The position numbers were made by a program, and so were the translations under genes. 64,000 bases of DNA from Gracilaria gracilis (Eukaryota; Rhodophyta; Florideophyceae; Gracilariales; Gracilariaceae): NCBI GenBank assembly GCA_030374805.1, contig JARGSG010000094.1, forward strand, positions 1 to 64,000. Direction: 5' to 3'. The notes beneath the pieces were generated by a model, which had not been told where the DNA came from, did no database searches, and saw only the letters and a list, made by a program, of their open reading frames with translations. Of this stretch, positions 11,601-22,193 are shown piece after piece. Position 1 is the first letter of the stretch, and each line of letters begins with the position of its first letter.

Positions 11601-12858
11601 AAGGGGATATCAGTACATCATCGTAATCACCGACAGGTTCTCGAAGCTCACGCGAGCGATACCCTTGAAGGACACGAAATCGACGACCCTCGCGGTGGCG
11701 TTCTTGAACAATTGGATCTACCCGTATGGTGCACCGCTTTATCTACTTACCGACAATGGTTCGAACTTAGCTTCGAAGTTCTTTGAAGCTGTTTGTAACC
11801 TCTTGGGTATTAAGCACTACTTCACTACTACCTACCATCCGCAAACGAATGGGCAAGTGGAGCGCTTTAACCGAACACTGGTATCTAGGCTGCGACATTA
11901 TACGGAAGAACACCAAACTGGTTGGGACGAGCTCGTGCAGCCCTTGACATATGCATATAACCTTCAGGTTCATCGAGCGACGCAAACTACGCCGTTCGAT
12001 CTAATACTGTCAAGACACCCACCAGGTATTGTTGTTGAAGGGGACCCATTAGGACAAGAAGCCGCCGGAGCGCTCACACCGTCACAGGTCAAACGGAATA
12101 CCCTTTTGAGGTTAAGACGTGCTCTCAAGTATGCTGAGAGCAAGCTCACAGCATCCCAGAAGCGGTACAAGGAGGACTACGACCGAAAGGTAACCCAAGT
12201 GGTAACGGCTACGCCGGGTCAATATGTCTTTATTGACCACCCCCCGAAAGGAGCTAAACCACGACCGGGTGATGAAGCTGATGATGAAGCTATTGATAGA
12301 GATATCAACTCTAAGCTTCTTCCGAAATCATCGGGACCTTTCAAGGTAGTTCGGTCAACCGACCACACGGTAACGGTGAACCAAGATGGTGTAGAGAATA
12401 CAATCTCTATTGACCGAATCACGGTTGCACCTCAGACGGTTCAGTCCAGGAAGGAACGCGGAGAATCCGCGCGTGACCCACAAGCGGTTGCCCTGAGGAC
12501 TCAGCCCCGGGAAGACGGGACACCCATCGAGGTTAATGATGACGCACAGGGTGACGACCCAGACTACGTACCACCTGCGGGGATTACGGTTGCTCCTTCA
12601 GAGGAAACACCTACCCCTAGTGGTACCGATGCTCATCTAAACCAAAGTGGTGAAACGATACCAGCCCAGGTCTCTAATGAGTTCCCAGTGGAACGCCTTG
12701 TAGGTCACCGCCGTACCCCAGATGGTCTGAAGTACACCGTACGTTGGTATGGCTGGGGCGCCGATGGCGACACTGCTGAGCCGCCCTCAGCCATACCACA
12801 CCATTTCAGGGTAAGCTACTGGAACCGCAAAGGAGAGGACATGCCGAATGATGGGTAA
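8637..12858 (+). pseudogene. pol of element B (protease, RT, RNase H, integrase, chromodomain)
   Basis: Domains in order: aspartic protease with LDTGAGP at about 8755-8775; reverse transcriptase with the YIDD catalytic motif at 10191-10202; RNase H with TDASDAQIG near 10650; integrase with an HHCC-type zinc region near 11350-11500 and a catalytic core at about 11560-11880 (TDRFSK, LTDNGS, NGQVERFNRTL); and a chromodomain near 12690-12810 (VRWYGWG, then the HF end). This is the gene order and set of a chromovirus-type gypsy element. The region has several breaks. Confidence 0.9.
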
Positions 12859-13829
12859 ACCCTAGAGGTAACGCAGTCCCCTAAGGAAGGGGGAAAAGCA
12901 CATTGTAATGAGGAGTACCAAAGTCGGTTCGGACGCTCACCGGGAAGGTAAAACCAGAAGGAAGCATTCCATGAGGGTACGTCCAAGGAGCGGTAGCGCT
13001 AAAGAAGGACGCACCATTGTACGCGCGCCGTTGCACACGCGCCATGCACGTGCGCGGCACGCGCGCGAACCCGCACGGTTGAAACATTCAAAAAATTGTA
13101 TCTTTTTATTTGACGAGGCATACGCGCGCTGCTCGTGGCGCGGCGTGCGGAGTAACCGATTCGGTTTACACTATTGTGTGTAGGGAGCGAGCAACGGCAT
13201 GGTCAAAAATCTAAGTATTTTGACCGTGCCGCGCTCCCGAATCGGCCATTCCCAGCCTCTGAAACCCCTTGGTTCTCGAGATACAGACCAAAAGGGTTTT
13301 CTTCGTTTTCAATACCATATGGAGGGGTAGTTTTCCGGTCAAATATTTTGATTCGCCTTGCAAGTAACCTCCAGGGTGAAACACCGCACGTGCGCACACG
13401 CATGGTGAGAGGCCATGCAGACCAATCCAGGTACATTGCTGGCCACCGCGCGCAAGCGCGTGGCACAACATTTTACTTCATGGGAAGGCGAAACCGCTCG
13501 CTGCGCCGTACGGAGGCGCATCGAAGTACCAACGTGGTGAACCATACTACAAGCACCAAAATGGAACTTACCTACACGGAATTAACCGTCACCCATCGTG
13601 GTACGCTGGTCTAAGGAGGAGGGAGGAGAGTTTCAAAACCTAATTGGAGATGCGCAGAGCTAAGGAAGGGGGAGCTGTTTTCGAGCTTCCTCCCTTCCTT
13701 AGCACCGCACCTCAAAGGAAACTGGAACCTACCATGGAAACGCATAACATGTACGTTTACTTGAAGAGTAACACCAATAGGGATGCAGGAGCAACGTGGC
13801 TAAAGCACAGACCCAAGTGGATACGACGA
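12859..13829 (+). other. non-coding spacer of element B between pol and the antisense frame
   Basis: No supported gene. The stretch is CG-rich, with runs of CGCGC and CACGTGCG near 13010-13075, then several purine-rich tracts of the type AAGGAGGAGGGAGG near 13610-13680. It also carries copies of the ACC-N5-GGT dyad, for example at 12860 and 13157. Confidence 0.6.
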
Positions 13830-16800
13830 TCAACCTGATGGGTGAGTGGCAAAGTGAGGCCCCGAGGAGCCTCCAGCTGAGAATCCCCGACCCGGAGTGG
13901 TGTTCTGATGGGCTCCCGGCCAAGGCTGGAAGAGATCAGCCTGGCCTGGAGCCTGGCTAGGCGCGCTACCATGACCCACGGGGGTACTAGTAGGCACGCT
14001 GACGCCTGGCATCACGTCGGCACCCATCGGAGGTGGCGCGCTCGCCTGCGCAACCGACGGAGGTGCCGACGACCCGATGTGGAGAGGAGCCTGCGGAGCG
14101 GCTAGAAGGCCGGGGTTCAGGCTAGCACCAAATAGGGGATCCTCCAGAGGGTTTGTAGGCGTCGGGCCCATGGCCGTCGCTAGGCCTGCCACCTGGTTGG
14201 TAGCCATCTGGTAGAGCTCGACCTGGAACCGGTTCCGGAACTCACCAATTTGGGAAAAGGATCGCATGTACTGTGCATGACGAGGCAGGATGCTTTCCAG
14301 GAGGGTAAGAGCTTCCACCAAAGAGGTAGGACCCGCCCGCTGGAAGTTCACCACACAGACTTGGCGGACCCGAGCCATTAAACCTGAAATGGCCTGGTAG
14401 TCCACCTGAGAGGGGACAGGCGCCGCAGCCGCAGCCATGACACCCCCGAGGATAGCCCGCGGAGGCCCATCAACCCTTGTGGTACTAGGGAGAAGAGGAG
14501 TCACACCAGTATGGGCAGGCGTATTGCGTCCCTCCGGAGCGGGAGTAGGCGCTGAATTGACCACAGGGGTAGCTGCTGGCGATTCCATCACGGTTGGGAA
14601 TGGCTCGGGACTCCCTGGAGGTCCCTGATCGGTCGGAGCCCCGGGATAGCGCTGCTCCGCGCGGGATACAACCTTCCAGGACACCGGATCGAAAACCTCC
14701 CACTCCTGCTTGGCTCCCCACGGGAAACTCTCCACTTGGGTAAGCAACGATTCCAGCTGCTCAATGGAGTAGTCCGTACCTGCCACAATGGTTCCGAGTC
14801 CAAATAGGCGAATGTCGCGAATGACCCTCGGGGGAATGAAGAACATACGACCAGGAGGTTGCACACCGTCACGATAAATCTCGGCTTCTCGAGAACGACA
14901 ATCCCAGTCAATACCGTCACGGGCAGCCTGCAGAGCCAAGATGGCCACCAATACGGCCCATTCCGCGAGGGCAATCGACCAAATGAGGTAATACCGATCG
15001 TGGTTACGGGTGATGTAGCTCCCGAAGTAAGCCAATACCGGTGGGGTTGGGACGCTAAGCGACATCGGAACCTCATAGGCATTCCACCATTCAGGTCGGG
15101 CAACATACCAAGAGGTTCTTCCCTTATTAGGTTGTGAGAAGAACTCCACATTATGGAACCCATGCATGACGCGGTTGAAGCTGGACCGGGTGCGAATGCG
15201 AGCCTCGGTGGCAGCATCCACCCCCCACCTACGACGGTTAGCCCAATGGATGGTATTGTAAGGCCTATCGAAGCAAACCAAATGTGGAGAAGCCGGAAGG
15301 TACTGCTGCGGAAGGGAGTCGTACTGACAGATCTTCACAACCAGACGTCGGTAATAATGGAGCTCCGGTTCAATACGAACATACGACAGATCGCTGGGAT
15401 AAAGCGGGGGAATGACATACCTCATTGGTGTGTGTCGCTGGCGGCTATCATAGCACTACACCCGACCCTGACGAGGTTGAGATTGCTTATCCCGACGGTG
15501 GAGCGTTTGGGGGACGGAGCGGAGACGCTCGCAATCCCAACGAAACAAACCCAAGTAGGTATCCAAAGTCGGACGGCGCAATACGCCGGGAAGCGATGTG
15601 TTCCCCGGCGCCACTGACCAGTTCTGACGGTACAGCGTCGCTTGCGACACCATTCTTGGATCGACCCCGAAGGTACCATGTTGGGAAACGTTCCAGCCGG
15701 CCGTGGTAAACGGCTCCAAACCATAATAGGAAATACCACGAGGAATCTCGGGCTCCGGACCATACGGGTCCCGGATCCCTTCGTGAATCTCTTGAGGTTG
15801 ATTTGAGGAAGACTGAACCGGCTGGCTCCGAAAACCAGTTTGGATGCGGGAATTGTACAAAGCAGCACCCCGAGAACCAGACTTGGCAATGCCGGTTCCG
15901 CGGCCGCGCGAAGGACCGGCACCCGACATGGTGTGATGAGTACCGTGAGGGAGTGGTTGAGACGGCGAGCATTCGACCGCAGGGGTGAAGCGAATCGGCT
16001 TTTTATCCACAATGGGTGAGTCACTAGAGCTGATGCTCAAAACCTCCACCCGTTCGGGGCCCCATGCTGGTTCAACCATTAAGGTATCGGCATTGGTCGC
16101 CGATGGCGCGCCGTCCCTTGAGGTTACCGCGTCCGATTGACCAACATGGGGAACCGACAATCGCCGTGTACCGCTACGGGTGCGAGCCCGCACGCTGGTA
16201 CCAGGGCTACCCATGTGGTTCAGATAAGGATCGGGGGTCACCATAAACGGATTCAACCTTTTCGGTCGGACGAAAAGCCACGGTGGCGCGAGCCCGCGTA
16301 GACAAACCGCAAAGGGGTACGAAGGCAACCAGAAGGGATAACGGTGGAACAACCTCGATGGAGTCAGCGGCAGTGCCTCGAGGGGTTGGTACTCGAACCT
16401 CGAAGGGACAAAGAGACACGCCGCAACCAAGTGGGCGCCAAAATCCTTCACGGTACAGTGCCCACACGAGCTCGAAGGCGCAACCCGCCCCCACCCACTG
16501 GGTATACCGACACGGTAAATGGGTCTAAGCCGTGCAGCCAAAAAGGTATAACCTTGGAGGTATGCAATGGGCGCGCGTCGCACCCAAACCACAAATGGGA
16601 ATGAATAGGCCGCTGTCGGTGATAACCAAAGAGGTGGATGGAGCAGCAATCGGTGATGACCAAGGTGGGGAACAGAGTGCGTTCGGCGATGCAGAGCCGA
16701 CGCGACGCACGGCGCGAGATGGCGCAAAGGCTGTGACAGGAACCAAATCGGTACGACGATGCCACCGACTTGGTGAAAGGATCTGGGAGCCACGAGGGCG

Positions 16801-16844
16801 TGGCTCAGGGTAGGAAGGGGGTCTGTAGTACAATGAGACCTCAA
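13830..16844 (-). pseudogene. antisense accessory frame region of element B
   Basis: Long open stretches on the strand opposite to pol fill the space between the spacer and the 3' LTR. The part at about 14950-15300 has the same conserved patch as elements A and C: PTPPVLAYFGS at about 15020-15055, then IALAEWAV ending near 14955, with Trp-rich sequence before it. The C-terminal part (about 13830-14650) is Pro/Ala/Gly-rich, as in the other two. The upstream part is Ser/Arg/Pro-rich. It carries at least one break. The function is unknown. Confidence 0.6.
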
Positions 16845-17324
16845 TGGGTTGGTGCCACGTGGGCCTACTGGTGCGCCTTGCTGGCTACACTGTACCTAAT
16901 TGGTATTCTGTATTTTATAATTTCTAATTTCTAATTTATAGTCTAGGATAGTTTAGCGATGCTGGCCCATGACAGTAGGTCATGGGCACAGCCGATGACG
17001 TCATGCCCGCAGGGGAGATCGGCGTCGGTGCACCTTGTATATATTGTGGTGCACCTCGCCTTCCCCCTCGGTATTGTAAAGTCAGGCACCATTAGGGCAG
17101 TAACTATTCCATCTTGGTCACTTGCTACTCTATTACTATTCAGGTTTTACCGCGCGTCGACGTCTACTACCGTACACCTACACGGTCTAGACTAGTTGCC
17201 CTGCCGTTTTCCCCTGCGGGTTTCAGGTGCCCTACTACCATATTGGTTGTGTTTTTTTCCCCTTTAGGTTGAGCCCTCGCGCGCTCCCTCTATCAGGCGG
17301 ACCCCACACCTTATCGGTATTTGT
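16824..17324 (+). repeat. 3' LTR of element B
   Basis: It starts TGTAGTACAATG after a polypurine tract (TAGGAAGGGGGTC, 16811-16823). It contains a perfect CRE-type palindrome TGACGTCA at 16996-17003 and a small hairpin (GCCCATGAC/GTCATGGGC) just before it. Its last 143 bp repeat the 5' end of the element. The extreme 3' end is slightly worn where it meets the mariner fossil. Confidence 0.75.
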
Positions 17325-17329
17325 GCAAG

Positions 17330-17895
17330 CCCAAAAGCCGAAAAAACACCCCAAACCATGCTTCCGCCTCCTCTTCACTAGCGCTGCGAAAGTTGCAGTT
17401 CTCCTCGACGAAGATTGTGCCAGTATGAGTGGAGGCCATCCGGCCTATCAAGGTTGAACCGTTTCTTGTCAGAGAACACGAGAAGCTCCCACTTTTGCAG
17501 GGCCCAGCCGACGTGTAATCTACGCCATTCCAGTCGGTTCTTTTTACTTATGTTGTGTAAGCGGAGGAGCGTTTTTGGCTCGGCGATGCTTGAAATTCAC
17601 ATTGCCATTCAAGTATTCTCGCGTTCACGACACACTTATCGGAAGATAAAGAGATTGCTGCAACTGACGAGCGGTGTTCGAGCTGGTTGACGCGAAACGG
17701 AAAAGTCTGCGTTCATTACTGGCAGTGAGTTTGCGTGCGCGTTCCTTTTGTGGCTTTTTTGTTATATTTGTCGGGGTTTAGTAAGTAGTTTCGGTCCACG
17801 CAGCGGCTGCGATTGTTGAGTTTGGCAGCAATACGCTTGATGGAGTAACTTTCGTCATGGAGCGCATAGATTTTGCCTTTTTCAGCGTCTGTGAG
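17330..17895 (-). pseudogene. Tc1/mariner transposase fossil
   Basis: Read on the minus strand from 17895, the sequence gives LTDAEKGKIYALHDESYSI followed by a helix-turn-helix-like stretch (RIAAKLNNRSRCVDRNYL). Further on it gives WALQKWELLVFSDKKRFNL and, near 17370, GGGSMVWGVF. These are the N-terminal DNA-binding domain and the first DDE/D signature (vFSDE-type, here SDKKRF) of Tc1/mariner transposases. The reading frame is lost between these blocks, with stop codons after the DNA-binding part and a shift before the catalytic part. The C-terminal half is missing where the LTR of element B begins, so the gene is probably truncated by that insertion. Confidence 0.75.
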
Positions 17896-18226
17896 CGCTG
17901 TGTCGCGCGGCCTTATGCCTTAGGGGTTGATGGGAAATCGGAGGGGGTGGGTGGAGCTGGCGACGCCGTCGAGGAGAGGGACACTGTGGAACAACGAACC
18001 AGATGTCTAAAGTGTCTTATACTTTCCGGCGGCACCTGTAGGGGTCTTTATGTTGTATCTATGGAACACCTGTCTCAAAGTGGGAGTCGCGCCTATTCTA
18101 GGGTTTTTTTATACGCCCAATCGGATGAGATAAATTGTTTTTATTTTTGATTGGCAGAAGAGGCCACATTCTGCATCCAGGGGGGGTGTCTTATAGTCAC
18201 CGGTGGCAGTGTACACGCTCAACGAG
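17896..18226. other. intergenic, remains of transposon flank
   Basis: No gene supported. It holds short GGGGTGTCTTATA-like stretches (near 18005-18020 and 18185) that could be worn terminal sequence of the mariner element. The duplicated promoter block of the antenna-like genes begins at its right end. Confidence 0.4.
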
Positions 18227-18660
18227 ACCCATGTCACAATGGAAATCTTTTAATTTTACAACAGCGCAGAACCCAGCTCCACCACAAAAATCTGTTACTC
18301 GGCGCGCCAGCCACCAGTCTGCGCGGGGCGCCTCCACCAACCGCCACCATATGCGCAACGGTCCTCTTTGCACCAATCACAACCCGCCAGAATACACCGC
18401 TTCAACACCGCCCCCAATGCCGTGCTCCGGCGGAGGCGGTTCTCCTGGGCGGCGATTTAACTTTCCGCGGCTCTCGTAATCGCCCAACGCCACCACTGAG
18501 CGCAGTTGTGGTGCGCATTGCATCCGCCGATTTGCAGGACTCTGTCCGCCATCCGCCTTCGCCTTCTCTGGCCCCTCGTTTCTCCGTTCGACAGTCGGAC
18601 GAGATACAGCCAGATTCCTGCGTACGCTGTCGGAATGGATATCCCGTATCTCCGCAGTCC

Positions 18661-18667
18661 TATAAAG
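18661..18667 (+). promoter_or_regulatory. TATA box of gene a1
   Basis: TATAAAG lies 139 bp upstream of the a1 start codon and is kept at the same distance before a2 (21668-21674). It sits inside a 508 bp block (18450-18957) that is identical in both copies. Confidence 0.6.
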
Positions 18668-18799
18668 CACGGCACAACCCCGCCGCCCTGACCATTTTCC
18701 TCCGACTAACTAGCTTTATCCACTCACCAGGAAGAAACATATTTCCAACTCGACCCCCACTCTCAACTCACCTTCTCCCACTATCGACTACTCATCACA

Positions 18800-19186
18800 A
18801 TGATTTCCCACACCGCATTCGTTTCCTCCTTCACCCCGTCGCTCACCACTCGACCCTTCCTCTCATCCACAACCACACAAGTACCGCGCACTTTCGTCGC
18901 AACTCCCCGCATGGCACTGCAGACAAAGGACAATTCAGAGGTCGCCGCCCCCTCTCCTTATCGTTCCCTGGAGGCCAATCGCGCCGCTAAACTCAACAGC
19001 GAGTACAGGGGACCCCAGGGCTTCACCCCATACGCCGAGAGAGTCAACGGACGGCTGGCTCAGTTGGGCTTTGTTATTGGCCTCATTACGGAAATCATCA
19101 CTGGAAAGGGCATCAACGAGCAAATCCTCATCATGTTCTCGCCGCTAACTCATCTTGTTGAAGCCTTGGCTAGGTTGGCACACTGA
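18800..19186 (+). CDS. one-helix high-light-inducible-like protein a1, plastid-targeted
   Basis: The 128-residue protein has a Ser/Thr-rich N-terminus without acidic residues (residues 1-40), as expected of a plastid transit peptide, then a single antenna-type helix. The chlorophyll-binding signature of the LHC/HLIP family is clear: E80 and N83-G-R85 in YAERVNGRLAQLGF, followed by the hydrophobic helix and ITGKGI. Known HLIP/OHP proteins bind chlorophyll and carotenoid in thylakoids and protect or help assemble photosystems; that role is inferred here. The start is the first Met and follows a TATA box by 139 bp. The gene has no intron and faces b1. The near-identical a2 lies 3.0 kb away, with three amino-acid differences near the C-terminal half. 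Confidence 0.85.
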   Translation: MISHTAFVSSFTPSLTTRPFLSSTTTQVPRTFVATPRMALQTKDNSEVAAPSPYRSLEANRAAKLNSEYRGPQGFTPYAERVNGRLAQLGFVIGLITEIITGKGINEQILIMFSPLTHLVEALARLAH

Positions 19187-19914
19187 TTACGATTGTCATT
19201 ACTAATCAAGTTGGTAATGGAATTAATGTTTGTACAGATAGATAATGCCCGACCATTCCATTCCAACCCGACTCCTAATTTGTAATCCTCTGAGTTACAT
19301 CAGAAGACCTTTTGCTTCGTTGTGAGATAAAAACAATCAGTTCAGTTTCCCTAAACTTCATACCCAACTCACATTCATACTCTACGGTTGTTTCCTCGTT
19401 GGCTTGTCCCTGCGTATTACTAAATGGAACAAGGTTCCCCATGCTTGCGAAAAAAGCGGAGGTTAAAACGAATTCAAATGATAGAATATACTTCTGGTTC
19501 TATTCAAATCTTTTACCTACGATATCTGTGTTAAAGAGTATACGAAAGCCTGACCAAGACTTGTTGCGAAGCCTTTCTGTCGAAAGAAACGATATATTTC
19601 ACGAAGGATGCCAGTATAGTCTCATGCCATTTCTTCATAACAGCAGCAACAGCTGCAACCTCAACCTTTTCACTCTTGAAGAGGGGCCATCCTTGTCCCG
19701 TAGGAGGGCAGCTCGTTTCCACCGGAGACTTTTGTAGACCGACACCCGAATAGAGCGAGATCCACATCGTTCGAGAACGAACAGGCCGAGTAGTTGCAGA
19801 TGCTATCAAGAGCTGACCTAAACAGAAATTGCCATTTCCAGTGACGCGTCTTTGACCAGGAACGTACAGCATCAAGTTGTAGTTAGACAAATGTCTAATA
19901 AACAGAGAGAGAGA

Positions 19915-19983
<69 letters not shown>

Positions 19984-20006
19984 TGTGTCTGTGTCTGTGT
20001 GTCTGT

Positions 20007-20040
<34 letters not shown>

Positions 20041-20584
20041 CTGTGTGTGTCTGTGTGTCTGTGTGTCTGTGTGTGTGTGTGTCTGTGTGTGTCTGTGTGT
20101 CTGTGTGGGTGGGTGTGTTGCTCATTTGTCCACTTGCGGCTTTGCGGGATTCAATCATGGCAGGGACTGCTGTAAGGTTCCTCTCTCCTTCCACAGTTAC
20201 ATGGTTCAGTTAGCAGGAAGTCCACATCAGCGAGCCCCCATTCTCAAATGGGAGAGAAATCCGAGTAGCGACCGAAAACCTTTGTTTTCACGAGGTATGG
20301 TTTTGCAATGCGCAGTCACAGTACTGCCACACAAAGTTCAGATGTTAAGTGCGCCAAAGATCGTTTTTCGTTGAAGGCCGTTAGACCAAACTAGCTCATT
20401 GTCAAATCGAATATGCGTTTATGTGTGTATGAGAATGAAGGATATATACATGAGAGAGAGAGGCTCAGCCAGAGAGAGACTGAAATAAGAAAGACAAAAT
20501 GTAAACTGAACATAGGTATAGGAAAGCTTATTTACTCATACAATTTAGATCCACTACGTAGCATACACAGCCTGGCAGTCAGGC
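19187..20584. other. 3' intergenic region between a1 and b1 with microsatellite
   Basis: It holds the two 3' ends of the convergent genes a1 and b1. The first about 230 bp match the region after a2. The rest is unique and includes the GA/GT microsatellite. No further gene is supported. Confidence 0.6.
19903..20115. repeat. compound microsatellite (GA)n-(GT)n
   Basis: A GA run from about 19903 changes to a GT run near 19949. The GT run continues to about 20110 with interspersed CTGTGT units. Long frames through it are low-complexity artefacts. Confidence 0.95.
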
Positions 20585-20893
20585 TCAAAGTCCCAATGCG
20601 TGCGTAATGGCGGAGATATCCCCAAGGGCAGCAAGTTGGCCGATGATGCCCTTTCCGGTGATGGCCTCGGTGGTGATTGCAAGTACCAGTCCGAGCATAG
20701 CGGCACGACCGTTGAGAACTTCAGAGAAGGCTGTGAAGCCTTGAGGGATCTTCTCTTTATCGGCCATCATGAGCGTGGCCGAACGACGAGGTCGGTTAAC
20801 GCAAGTGCGGCGGGATGTGAAAGATGTAGAGCCAACAGAGGTTGTAGTGCGGGAGAGGACCGGGGTGGCGGCGACGAAAGCTGTGGAGACCAT
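20585..20893 (-). CDS. one-helix high-light-inducible-like protein b1, plastid-targeted
   Basis: The 102-residue protein has an N-terminal 40 residues rich in Ser, Thr, Ala and Arg (transit-peptide-like), then a short linker and one antenna helix. The chlorophyll-binding motif is E58, N61-G-R63 in FSEVLNGRAAMLGLV, followed by TTEAITGKGI. I place the start at MVSTAF (20893) rather than at upstream in-frame Mets, because the paralogue b2 is conserved from this Met and the upstream part reads as 5' UTR. b1 and a1 share the helix motif but little else, so they are different subfamilies. Role inferred: pigment-binding photoprotection in the thylakoid. Confidence 0.83.
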   Translation of the reverse strand: MVSTAFVAATPVLSRTTTSVGSTSFTSRRTCVNRPRRSATLMMADKEKIPQGFTAFSEVLNGRAAMLGLVLAITTEAITGKGIIGQLAALGDISAITHALGL

Positions 20894-21017
20894 TGTTGCT
20901 TTGAAGTACAAGGTGAGAGAGTTGGAATGGTCTGAAGGATAAGGGTTGAAGAAGTTTAGATGATTGACTGTACTGATAGTAGAGGCAATGAAGAGTTCAT
21001 GGTGAAGATCGTTGTGG

Positions 21018-21180
21018 TTTAAGTAGCGATGCTGCGGAGACTGAAAACCGGTTGACACTTCGCGAAAACTGTTCTCTCACTCCACCACAACTGTGTGAGA
21101 TGTAATCTGGTTCTAATCTGGAAAGCACCTTGAGAAAGAAGAGCCACGAACTGCTGATCTTGACGCAGCCATCGTGGGCC
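21018..21180 (-). promoter_or_regulatory. promoter region of b1, conserved upstream of b2
   Basis: A TATA-like TACTTAAA (minus strand, 21018-21025) lies about 128 bp from the start codon. Beyond it, a block at about 21095-21175 (GATGTAATCTGGTTCTAATC, then AAAGCACC, GAGAAAGAAGAG and CACGAACTGCTGATCTTGAC) recurs at 23765-23848 upstream of b2. It is surrounded by less similar sequence. This looks like a retained cis-regulatory block; the factor is unknown. Confidence 0.55.
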
Positions 21181-21806
21181 CCATAAAGAATTTCTGCATT
21201 TCGGCCCTACACGTACACGCCCAACGAGACCCACGCCACGTCACAATGGAAATCTTTTAATTTTACAACAGCGCAGAACCCAGCTCCACCACAAAAATCT
21301 GTTACTCGGCGCGCCAGCCACCCGTCTGCGCGGGGCGCCTCCACCAACCGCCACCACATGCGCAACGGTCCTCTTTGCACCAATCACAACCCGCCAGAAT
21401 ACACCGCTTCAACACCGCACCCAATGCCGTGCTCCGGCGGAGGCTGTTCTCCTGGTCGGCGATTTAACTTTCCGCGGCTCTCGTAATCGCCCAACGCCAC
21501 CACTGAGCGCAGTTGTGGTGCGCATTGCATCCGCCGATTTGCAGGACTCTGTCCGCCATCCGCCTTCGCCTTCTCTGGCCCCTCGTTTCTCCGTTCGACA
21601 GTCGGACGAGATACAGCCAGATTCCTGCGTACGCTGTCGGAATGGATATCCCGTATCTCCGCAGTCCTATAAAGCACGGCACAACCCCGCCGCCCTGACC
21701 ATTTTCCTCCGACTAACTAGCTTTATCCACTCACCAGGAAGAAACATATTTCCAACTCGACCCCCACTCTCAACTCACCTTCTCCCACTATCGACTACTC
21801 ATCACA

Positions 21807-22193
21807 ATGATTTCCCACACCGCATTCGTTTCCTCCTTCACCCCGTCGCTCACCACTCGACCCTTCCTCTCATCCACAACCACACAAGTACCGCGCACTT
21901 TCGTCGCAACTCCCCGCATGGCACTGCAGACAAAGGACAATTCAGAGGTCGCCGCCCCCTCTCCCTATCGTTCTCTGGAGGCCAATCGCGCCGCAAAACT
22001 CAACAGTGAGTACAGGGGACCCCAGGGCTTCACCCCTTATGCCGAGAAAGTCAACGGACGGCTGGCTCAGCTGGGCTTTGTTATTGGCCTCATTACGGAA
22101 ATCATCACTGGAAAGGGCATCAACGAGCAGATTCTCATCATGTTCTCGCCGCTAACTCATCTTGTTGAAAGCTTGGTTAGACTGGCACACTGA
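21807..22193 (+). CDS. one-helix high-light-inducible-like protein a2, plastid-targeted
   Basis: This is the paralogue of a1, with 128 residues, the same transit-peptide-like N-terminus and the same chlorophyll-binding motif (E80, N83, R85). It differs from a1 at three residues: R81 to K in the motif spacer, and two near the C-terminus. Most nucleotide differences in its 3' part are silent, so both copies look constrained and functional. Its TATA box (21668-21674) and whole 5' region equal those of a1. It is head to head with b1 across 913 bp, so the two could share control. Confidence 0.85.
   Translation: MISHTAFVSSFTPSLTTRPFLSSTTTQVPRTFVATPRMALQTKDNSEVAAPSPYRSLEANRAAKLNSEYRGPQGFTPYAEKVNGRLAQLGFVIGLITEIITGKGINEQILIMFSPLTHLVESLVRLAH

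Larger units (their letters stand above)
6123..17324 (+). mobile_element. Ty3/gypsy chromodomain LTR retrotransposon B, about 11.2 kb, broken
   Basis: It carries gag, protease, RT, RNase H, integrase and chromodomain in the usual gypsy order on the plus strand, then a spacer, an antisense accessory frame on the minus strand, and a 3' LTR. A 143 bp repeat shared by the two ends (6123-6265 and 17182-17324) differs at about 7 positions, near 5 percent, so it is older than elements C and D. About half a dozen breaks are spread over the coding parts. The 5' LTR seems to keep only its 3' portion, where it abuts element A. The motif ACC-N5-GGT is scattered throughout. Confidence 0.9.
18227..20945. 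repeat. segmental duplication, copy 1 (genes a1 and b1)
   Basis: A convergent gene pair with its flanks recurs at 21235-23620. The a part (about 18227-19420) is offset by 3007 bp from copy 2 and the b part (about 20515-20945) by 2675 bp. The middle, between the two genes, is not conserved and holds a microsatellite in this copy only. Confidence 0.85.

Noticed and set aside
18151-18990. Open frame of 279 codons upstream of and overlapping gene a1
   Set aside because: It runs through the promoter, TATA box and first part of a1 in another frame. The near-identical copy at a2 does not keep its upstream part, and its composition is low in coding character.
19852-20374. Several long frames around 19850-20370
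   Set aside because: They are translations of the GA/GT microsatellite (runs of Cys-Val or Thr-His) and mean nothing.
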